64,000 nucleotides of DNA. Origin: Paramarasmius palmivorus. Taxonomy: Eukaryota > Basidiomycota > Agaricomycetes > Agaricales > Marasmiaceae. A model generated the notes under the pieces. It was not told where the DNA came from. It worked only from the letters and a program-made list of their open reading frames with translations, and ran no database searches. The position numbers were made by a program, and so were the translations under genes. The stretch is taken from contig JAYKXP010000013.1 in the NCBI GenBank assembly GCA_037176845.1, forward strand, positions 186,001 to 250,000, given 5' to 3'. Below are positions 56,155 to 64,000 of the stretch, in pieces; position 1 is the stretch's first letter; every line of letters begins with the position of its first letter.

Positions 56155-59100
56155 ATGAACAAGGTATCTCTCCCATCAACTCATCCATTCCGTCCACGAC
56201 GAAGACCAATTCTCCTCCCTTACTTTCTACTCCTCATCCCCTTTGCCTGCTTCTCCTACCTGCTAAATTTACCCACTGGAGAAACAATCCACGTACCACG
56301 AAACGCCGGCCAACTCGTCAAGAAATGTTCCGATTTGCACATTCTACCCGCTCCTCCGTCCAACTTTCATAATCGAACCATTTCTGACAGATATGACATT
56401 CATTTATCACCGAAGGAACCGATCTTGATACGGAACGCAACGATTTGGACTGGAGAGGTAGCAGGAGAACTGGAGATTGTATTTGGGGATGTGCTGTTCG
56501 ACAAGGGAATTATTAGGTCTGTTGGCGCAGGGTCGAATTTGGGCGGCCGTGTGGAAGAGATCAACGTTAACGGTGCATGGGTGACACCTGGAATTGTTGA
56601 CCTGCATTCACATCTGGGTGTTAGTTCTACGCCTGTGTTGAGTGGGAACCTTGATTTTGATTCGGTGAAGGGTATTACGCAGCCTTGGTTGAGGTCTCTG
56701 GATGGGTTGAATACGCATGATGAAGGGTATAGACTCAGCCTTGCGGGGGGTGTAACGACTGCACTTGTTTTGCCTGGGAGTGATAATGCAATTGGTGTGT
56801 TTCCTCGTTTTTTTCCTGTTCTTCTTACTAAGGAATCTCTAGGTGGCCAAGCATTCCCTATCAAGTTACGCCCAACGTCTGAAAAATACTCTTCATCTTT
56901 GCTCCTCGAGCCGCCCTTTTCCACAGAAACAATGAACCCAACGTATCTGCCTGGGCGCTGGCGTCAACTTAAACAGGCCTGCGGAGAAAATCCCTCTACT
57001 GCGTACAACGGAACTCGTATGGACACTGTTTGGGCGTTCAGGGCTGCCTACGAGGAAGCTCGAAAACTAAAATTCAAACAAGACGCATTCTGCGAGAACG
57101 TTTTGGCCGGGAATTGGGTAGAAGTCGAAAAGGCCGGAGACTTTCCAGAAGATCTCCAATGGGAAACTCTCGTAGATGTACTCAGAGGTCGAGTCAAGGT
57201 CCAAACCCACTGCTATGAAGTGGTTGATCTAGATGGCATCATCAGGGTAAGTTCCTTTCTCCCTAGGCTCTTCTCATACTCCCATCTCACACATCCGTAG
57301 CTCACAAACGAATTCAACTTCTCCATCGCCGCCTTCCATCATGCACATGAAGCCTACCTCGTCCCAGACCTCCTAAAAAAGGCATACGGCCATACACCAG
57401 CTGTAGCCATGTTTGCCACCACCGCGAGATATAAACGCGAAGCGTATCGTGGGTCTGAGTTTGCTCCTCGTATCCTCGCAGACCAAGGGGTCGATGTGGT
57501 GATGAAGAGTGATCACCCTCTAACGAACTCGAGGTATCTCCTCCACGAGGCTCAACAGGCGTTTTATTATGGCCTGAATGCTAGTTTGGCGTTAGCGAGT
57601 GTAACGACGACCCCGGCAAGGATTGCTGGGTTGGATCATAGAGTTGGGAAGACAAAAGTTGGTTGGGATGCCGGTAGGTGTTATGTTGTTTCCCCGTGAT
57701 CGAGAAACTGAAGATGTTGGGGTAGACATTGTGATTTGGGACTCACACCCACTTGCTCTCGGAGCAACGCCTCTTCAAGTATTCATTGACGGGATTCCTC
57801 AGCTCTCCACTATCAAGAAATCTTTCCGTCCATCGGACCAAACCGCAGACTGCACCGCCTACACCTCAATGGGACTCCGAAACAAAACAAGCTATCGAGC
57901 ATGACGGGTTGCCTTCGCTCGAAGCCAAGACACAGCTATCGCTAGGCGGTGCAGGGAAAGGGAGCGGTGTGATATTCGATGGTGTTGCATCGTTGTATCT
58001 GAAGAGAGATGGGCGAGTGGTGGAAGTGTTCGGAAATAGAGACGATGCAAAGGTGGTTGTCGAAGGCGGAAAGGTTGTTTGTGTCGCTGATGTTGACTCG
58101 GTCCCTGGGTTTGACGCGTGTACGGCAGATCAGCTAAATGAGGATTATGTCCGTGTTGATTTGCAGGGCGGATCGTTATCGTGAGTTGGCTATTGTCGTG
58201 TTTTTGTCCTCCTGATAATGATTAAACCAGACCTGGCTTTACCTCGTACGGCGCACCTCTAGGGCTAGTCCACATCCAAGGTGAACCTTCTACCCAAGAT
58301 AGTGGAGGTGAAAGAGCTGTAGATGGTCTATTGTTCAAGAGCAGAGATGCAATGTATGTTCCTCGTCTTTCCCATGTCCGTGAGCTAACGGCGACAACCA
58401 TGACAGGCTCGCACACCGTCACGGAGCAACACTTTCAATTACTTCGCCCCAACTACTGTCCACAAACCCCTCGCTCAGTGTGTTATTATCCACCGGGGCT
58501 TCGAACAAACTAGTGAGAGGGGCCGTTGTTAAGGATGAAGTGGCGGTGCATGTCGAAGTCCTTTTACCAGGTGCATCTAGTCAAATTGGTGCCTTGAGAA
58601 GGGCTTTGCTGAGTAGAGAAGGTGTTTGGAGTCGGGTTCTTAGCGTGAGGTCCCCTTGATTTCGATCGATGTCAAAGGTGCTAATGGGACACCGGGAAAT
58701 AGGGAGAGCTCCCGTTAGTCGTAGAAGCGCATTCCGCGGATGTCATTGCATCTTTGCTTCAACTCAAGTCCAAAGTTGAGCGTACAGTTAATGCGAGTGT
58801 ACCTTTGCGGCTTGTGTTGGCTGGAGCGACTGAGGCGCACCTGGTCGCCAAGGAGATAGGAGTGGCAGGTGTAGGCGTTGTGGTTAAACCGAGTAGACCC
58901 TACCCGGTTACCTGGCAGGATATTCGGCTGTACGTGTCTTTTTATATGTCAACGCATGTGCTAAAGCGCTAATGAGCCGCTTTCGTAGGTTACCTGGTCC
59001 ACCACTGACGAGTAAGACAGCTATTGAGGTGCTGCTCGAAGCAAACGTGACGGTAGGTATTGGTGTAAGTGGTTTAGGGTGTTTAGGGTGTATGGCGAGG

Positions 59101-59377
59101 AACATTAGATGGGATGTTGGTTGGGTGAGTCTGCTGGCTTAGTCTATTCGCGTCCTTGGCCATCTAACGATTATTCAAGGCCAAAATGGATATAGGCCTC
59201 TCCACAGCCGACGCACTATCCCTTGCCTCGTCTAATATTGATGCGCTATTCAACCTCTCCGAAGAAGAGAGCGATTCGGATTTGGTAGCGACAAGGGGTG
59301 GAACGGTGTTGGATTTCGAGGGTAAGGTTGTTGGTGTTGTTAGTCAAAGGAGAGGTGTCGTGGATTTGTTTGAGTAG
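56155..59377 (+). CDS. Membrane-anchored amidohydrolase (CE9-labelled type), copy C
   Basis: Starts MNKVSLPSTHPFRPRRRPIL at 56155, followed by a hydrophobic anchor (LLPYFLLLIPFACFSYLLNL). Landmarks are GIVDLHSHLGVSS, GTRMDTVWAFRAAYEEARKL, LTNEFNFSIAAFHHAHEAYL, VVMKSDHPLTNSRYLL, LDHRVGKTKVGWDA, VRVDLQGGSLS, LAHRHGATLSITSPQ, GATEAHLVAKEIGVAGVGVV and GGTVLDFEGKVVGVVS. It is the most diverged of the three copies and has extra introns, including one at about 58354 (GTATGT..CAG) and one at about 59124. The stretch around GIGVSGLGCLGC differs from GIGVDGRG in A and B, losing a conserved aspartate that could bind metal. All junctions stay in phase. Activity may differ from A and B. Confidence 0.75.
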
Positions 59378-59413
59378 GATAAAAATATAACAGTGGAATA
59401 AAGAACGGGACTG

Positions 59414-60289
59414 CTATTTATTGTGAAGTGTATCATCGCCGTCGTCGTAGTTGGCCGCGAAAATGGGCATTCCGAGCATTTGGGCGCATTGTGTCGTTGT
59501 CGCGTTAAATCCGTTTACCTCATGATACAGTCGTAATGTGTTCCTTTCATTTGGTGTGGCGAATCGGGGCCTGTATTCGCATTGCATGGATAACTGAAAG
59601 TTTGGCGATGTAACGTTCGTCCTTCCGGATGGATCAGGGCTGAGGAATATAGCGGGATATGTAAACAGTCCATGAACGGCCAAACCGTCGCATTTTATTT
59701 GGAGAGGTTCGATGAAACAATAAAGGTCTCTATTGTCCTGAGGCATATCGATTTTGATCTTGATGATGAGGGATTCAATGAGCTCTGCATGACAACATAG
59801 GTTTCGAGATCTGGTTCATTGTTTTATGATACACTCACGAAGTGTCCAGTTCTCGTATTTTTCGTAATCCAAGTGGAATATTGAATCACACTGAGAGACA
59901 TATCCCAGTTGAAGTAATTGGAGATCCCGTCTTGAGAGTTTGACCCGACAACTGGCAGTAATAGATGATGCGCAAGCCGGGGCTTTAACACTGTAGACTG
60001 TTCAGTGTTAATTTCGTTAGCAAGTTACGGTGTAAACCTACCGAGTCCAGCCATTCCACTGGTCCTGTTTGTCATGTATGACGAATACCGAAAAATTACA
60101 CTTCCAGGATCGCCCTACGACAAGTTTCGGCTTCCACTCTGTCTGAGTATACACAGTCTGACCATTGGTCGGACAAAAGAGCGCAGGTCCTATGCACACA
60201 TTCCCATCTCTTTTGGATGCAAACATCGGACTGAGAATAGATGGGACGACGAGGCTAATCACCGATAGAAAGCCTTGTCGAGAAGTCAT
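59414..60289 (-). CDS. Putative secreted protein of unknown family
   Basis: Starts MTSRQGFLSVISLVVPSILS (60289), a likely signal peptide; an upstream ATG at 60307 adds six residues. Exon 1 carries CIGPALFCPTNGQTVYTQTE and FSVFVIHDKQDQWNGW. A GTAGGT..CTACAG intron leads in phase to VKAPACASSITASCRVKLSR and FHLDYEKYENWTL. A second intron leads to the last exon with CFIEPLQIKCDGLAVHGLF and CEYRPRFATPNERN. Six or more cysteines would fit a disulfide-bonded secreted protein. I do not recognise a family. The stop lies 36 bases from the end of amidohydrolase copy C on the other strand. Confidence 0.5.
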
Positions 60290-60457
60290 TTGTGTCTGGT
60301 TTGCCATTCCGTCATATTCGGCCACCTCGCTGCACTCTAGCGCTTCCCGAAGAAGATGTATTTGAGGCATCAATTGATCCATATCGACTGCGGAAGCGGA
60401 AGGCCCGATACAGACTAAGCGATCTTGAGCTCGTACCCACAGGAAATCCAGGAGACT

Positions 60458-61508
60458 CTATGTTCGAGTCATTTCATCATAGATACTACAAGGAGAACCT
60501 GTGCCTACATTCGCTTTCCACCGTGTTGGCTCGTCTTGGTCGCCAGGCGAATTGCCTTCATCTAAGAGAAGCAGTGCGTTGAGAGACATCTGAACGGCCA
60601 CTGGCTGTACTGGATCCATGAGGATAATGAGTCGAAGATCAGCAGCTAAACACACCGGTAAAGCCTCGTATGGTGTTATCGTGAACACGACATTTCTTTG
60701 CTCTTCGAGTGCTTCAGAAAGTGGTATGAGATCTGCATGGCATTATTTAAGAGTCAGGAAGACGGTAGAGCGAACAATGAATATGCCTACGTTCGTGGAA
60801 GACCAGTGCCGGGCGAGATGATCGGTTTATCCCAAAGATTTGGGCAAAGTAAGGAGGTCTTGACGGCCACTGAGTTGAAAATAAACGAATGTGTGTATTC
60901 GAGCACTTACCTTTTCTGCGAAAATAGCACAAAGTCATGTTTCCAGAGCTGTGAAATGCACTTCAATTCAGGGGATTATGTGTGAGCAGCAAATTACACA
61001 CTAAGAACGCATCGGTTCCCTCGTACTCAACATGCAAGAATTCGTTGTCTGATGATTTGCCGAAAGGATCGACAATCCTAACTCGGCTGAGAATCTTTCT
61101 AGCCTGAACACTCAACGTGGGTGTGCAAGAGACGGCCATGGTTGCATTTCCGATAATTGTTCCTGTCCATTGAATAGAGCCTCTAGGGATATCATGAAAC
61201 TACAAGCACGGTTCAATATTTGAAGTGTTCCACGTGAAGCAACTGTGGCGCACCTGATTATACTCTGGAGTTTCAAGGGCTTCGGAAGATGTAATTTCTT
61301 GCGAGTTGACAACATCATCCTGGATGGAATGTATGAGAGCAGAATGTATGCTCAGTGCAAAGCATACCTGGGATGATCTCGATCTGTTGAGCAATTCACA
61401 CCCATGCTGAAACACCATATGCTGAGCAGTGTAGTGTGTGTGCTGATCTCCTGCCACATTATTGAATATTCCTCCATGAATACCAATTCTTGATGAATTG
61501 GAGAACAT
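60458..61508 (-). CDS. Small protein with the GGxFNNVAGDQ leader of NACHT-type genes
   Basis: The start taken is MFSNSSRIGIHGGIFNNVAG at 61508; the frame is open back to 61619. The GG-x-F-x-NVAGDQ motif is common at the N-terminus of NACHT and other NLR-like proteins in mushrooms, where it may be a membrane or signalling leader. After a GTATGC..CAG intron come DDVVNSQEITSSEALETPEY, then an exon with SIQWTGTIIGNATMAVSCTP and ILSRVRIVDPFGKSSDNEFL, then further exons with DLIPLSEALEEQRNVVFTIT and PVCLAADLRLIILMD, ending at 60458. No P-loop NTPase domain is present. It may be a stand-alone relative or the remnant of a larger gene. The exon edges in 60750-61000 are uncertain. Confidence 0.45.
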
Positions 61509-63571
61509 TTTCGGAGTGGAGTTGCGGCGTGGTCTGAGGAAATGCCAGTTAACCATGGGTAAGACACAGCGAAGGAGATTGGTCCAGGAAGTGCTAGGGC
61601 TCTCAGGTCTCAAAGGCACGCATTATAAGATCCAGTTCCTTCTCACGTCTGACACCGGCGAACAGGGTTATCCAGATCGTGGCTGAGCTTGTTCCACTGG
61701 AGGAAATTCAGTAGGGTAGAGCAGACAGCCTAGCTATGATTGACGATGAGCTGCAATGTTAAATTGGCCACTTTCACGGCTTCGAAAACGATATATCCAC
61801 AAGCCAAGGACGCAGGATTTGAATTGAGTCGGACAGAAACAGCATGAAAGAACCCCCGGAAGGCTAGAGTAACTCGTGTTTTTGCGGTTTTTGGCGCGAG
61901 AGCACCGACATCTGACGTTCCTGGGCCGGTCGGGCAATTCCAGGGTCCTTTTATTAATTTATTTGCTGGTCATATGTGACCCTAGACCTGTCTCTTTAAG
62001 TTTGCGGTGGTGCGAGGGTGCGAGAGCTGGCGTTTTCTTTGTGAAAAAATCAGATTGCAGAGATCCTTGCATCTGGTACCAGAAACGAGTTTGAATAGGG
62101 GTTGACGGAGCCGTATTGCAGGCGTGAGTCAATGAGGTGAGAGTAGAAACCTGGTGCAGAACTGCAAGGGGTAATTCAGTACGAACGAATGCGAGACGTA
62201 GAAGAAAAACAAGAGTTGCGCTTAGTCAGCGCTTGGACTCGGACGTGAAGATGCCGGCTCGCCGAGGTGCCGAAGGCCCGGCACAGCACCGGGAAATCGG
62301 CTATGGTTCAGTTACTACATCGGCATGTAATCTTGGAGCTCTTCTGACCTGGCTATGGCTTGCATTCATCGATAGATTAGATGTCCTTTCCTTGTTGTAA
62401 AACAGAAGTATTTCGCGGAAGAACAGGCGATGGCGTTGAGGGACAGTTAACGGTCGGCCGAACCGGAGACGCGATTCGGAGATCTCGTAGTCATGCGATG
62501 TCTCCCACGATATCTCTCACCACAACTTCCACCAAGTACTCGAGTGCGTCGCTGTTTACTTGACACACAGCGATTCTGCTTCATACAACACTATGACCTT
62601 CAAATGACTCTGCTGGAATGACCTTCCTCGCCTCATTGAAGAGAAATATTGTGGTAATCTGAGGCATACTTGAATGGCGTCGAAACACTCGCTCAAAGAA
62701 ATTTGCTAGCGAGATCATATTTGCCAGGCCAAGCAGACCTCGTTTAACTTTGTATGAATGGGATGACAAGCAGATTTGCGGCAGAGCCCGCTCACAACGC
62801 ACCTGACTAGGAGATGCAGCTCACTTGTTTCTCAATCTTCTCCTACGACATCGGCCACGGTGTGTCCCACATTACTTTTCTGTTTATCCAAACGACTGAT
62901 GGGGGGCATACCGGATCCGTATCTTCTTTGGCCACGCTTTACATGCACATTCGTACCCCGTGACTTTCTTAATCTTATACTGGGTACCCAAGTCAATAGC
63001 TCGAAGACAAACTAAGTACCACCGTGGCGTTCATATCTCTCTATCCCGAGCATGCTATGACGGCAGTCGCGGTTCATCGAGGGACCTACCTTAGTTTGGG
63101 TGTATCTCTTCCCGCTGGCTTAGCCTGGCTGCCGATGCATTCATGGCTAGTACAACAGACTTCACTATACAGAACGAGAAAAGATCTATCTCATCCCTCC
63201 CCGAGTATTAATCCTGAGCATTTTCTCTGGGATGCAAGATGTGCAAGAGGCTTAGCAACGACTCGCGCTCGAGGCTTGCTCATCGGTTCATGGCTATTCT
63301 GGACCTGTTACTTACAGTGCCGTACATCTCATTTCTCTATATATTTGAGTTCAAGAAACAATTATACAGCATTTATTTATACCGTAAATTTGCGCACTGC
63401 ACAGTCGCCTGGGAAATCCGAGGCAAGATAATGACACGTGCTGCGGTCAGGGCTGTACCGCCGACCGCTGCGATCAATCAATCGCCCAATGTCTTCCCCA
63501 AGGTTCCATTACCAACCTCCATATTTCTTTTTCTCCCACATATCGGAACTCTTTGACATTTATCCATCACC
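61509..63571. other. Long stretch without a supported gene
   Basis: Open frames reach at most about 135 codons (63024-63431, plus) and none has a recognisable domain, signal or splice structure. No repeat, RNA gene or transposon end was found. It includes the promoter of the gene starting at 63572. Confidence 0.4.
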
Positions 63572-64000
63572 ATGATATACAAGACTCCGTTGCCTGATGT
63601 CGACCCAGCAGATGCACCCCCGTCATACGAAACAACTGTTCAGGACAGCCAACAAGCGTCAAGTTCGACACCTAGAGATACCAAAACCCCCGTGATATTC
63701 GAGCAGAACGCCGGGAATAGACAAGATATCATACAAGGATCATCGGGGATACGGACGGAAGGATTTGGTTCGAAGGGAAAGGGAAAGGCATCGAGCAGTT
63801 GGTGGGGTGGTTTTGGGATGTCTCGTACGACCAAGGAAGTGCGGACAACAGTTCTGGGGATTATACGAGACGTGGTGAAGGAGTATAGCGGTGCAGACGC
63901 GCAAAAGGCAGCGGCGGCCAAGAGCATCCTCCAGAGCTGTGCTGAGGCTTGTGCAGGGCAGGATCTCTCGTTTTCGTCGTTATTGCAAGAAAAGTCGATA
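63572..64000 (+). CDS. Unrecognised protein, N-terminal part
   Basis: The ATG at 63572 opens a frame that runs without a stop to the window edge (143 codons). It begins MIYKTPLPDVDPADAPPSYE, and PPSYE is a PY-like motif that can bind WW domains of ubiquitin ligases. A low-complexity stretch with a GSKGKGKASSSWWGGFGM segment follows, then helix-rich sequence VRTTVLGIIRDVVKEYSGAD. The coding look is good (no stop, biased composition), but no family is recognised and the rest lies outside. Confidence 0.6.
   Translation, partial: MIYKTPLPDVDPADAPPSYETTVQDSQQASSSTPRDTKTPVIFEQNAGNRQDIIQGSSGIRTEGFGSKGKGKASSSWWGGFGMSRTTKEVRTTVLGIIRDVVKEYSGADAQKAAAAKSILQSCAEACAGQDLSFSSLLQEKSI

Overview
The window reads as nuclear DNA of an Agaricomycete (mushroom-forming basidiomycete). 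Genes are packed on both strands and split by many short introns, about 43 to 115 bases, mostly GT..AG. The gene content also fits: KDZ transposon genes, a TET/JBP dioxygenase, an SRA-YDG protein, GH76-like membrane proteins and a family usually labelled CE9 in mushrooms. No rRNA, tRNA, CRISPR array or bacterial-style operon was seen.

Layout. 0-12 kb holds ordinary single-copy genes: a partial PrpF-like isomerase, a beta-propeller lactonase, a TmpA-like membrane flavoprotein, a DXO/Rai1 decapping nuclease and an 825-residue AAA ATPase of the Msp1/ATAD1 kind. At 12-14.3 kb is the first of three GH76-like membrane proteins. About 14.9-25.05 kb is a KDZ DNA transposon that looks intact in its genes: a transposase with CxC5/CxC6 cysteine clusters, a tail-to-tail TET/JBP-type 2-oxoglutarate dioxygenase, three accessory genes reading inward from the right, several internal repeat blocks, and arrays of one 9-bp motif in opposite orientation near each end. 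An 812-bp non-autonomous hAT-like element with an exact 8-bp target duplication (25.08-25.89 kb) sits just outside the right array.

26-34 kb holds a GT15 (Kre2-type) mannosyltransferase with a GC-AG intron, the first of four paralogs of an unnamed F-box-like plus zinc-cluster family, a single-pass membrane protein with beta-strand repeats, and an SRA-YDG protein expected to bind modified cytosine. 35-39 kb holds the other three F-box-like/zinc paralogs. 39-59.4 kb is a family-expansion zone: three membrane-anchored amidohydrolases (one minus, two plus) and two GH76-like genes inside a tandem segmental duplication of about 5 kb. 59.4-61.5 kb holds a putative secreted protein and a small gene with the GG-x-F-x-NVAGDQ motif that often leads NACHT proteins in mushrooms. 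The window ends inside an unrecognised gene.

How parts may work together (inference): the transposase, dioxygenase and accessory proteins form one mobile unit that may edit or evade cytosine methylation, and a methylcytosine reader lies about 7 kb beyond it. The GH76-like, GT15 and possibly the amidohydrolase genes point to mannan or cell-wall glycan metabolism, though they are not one co-regulated unit. Exon boundaries were worked out by hand from splice signals, reading phase and family similarity, and most should be good to within a base or two.
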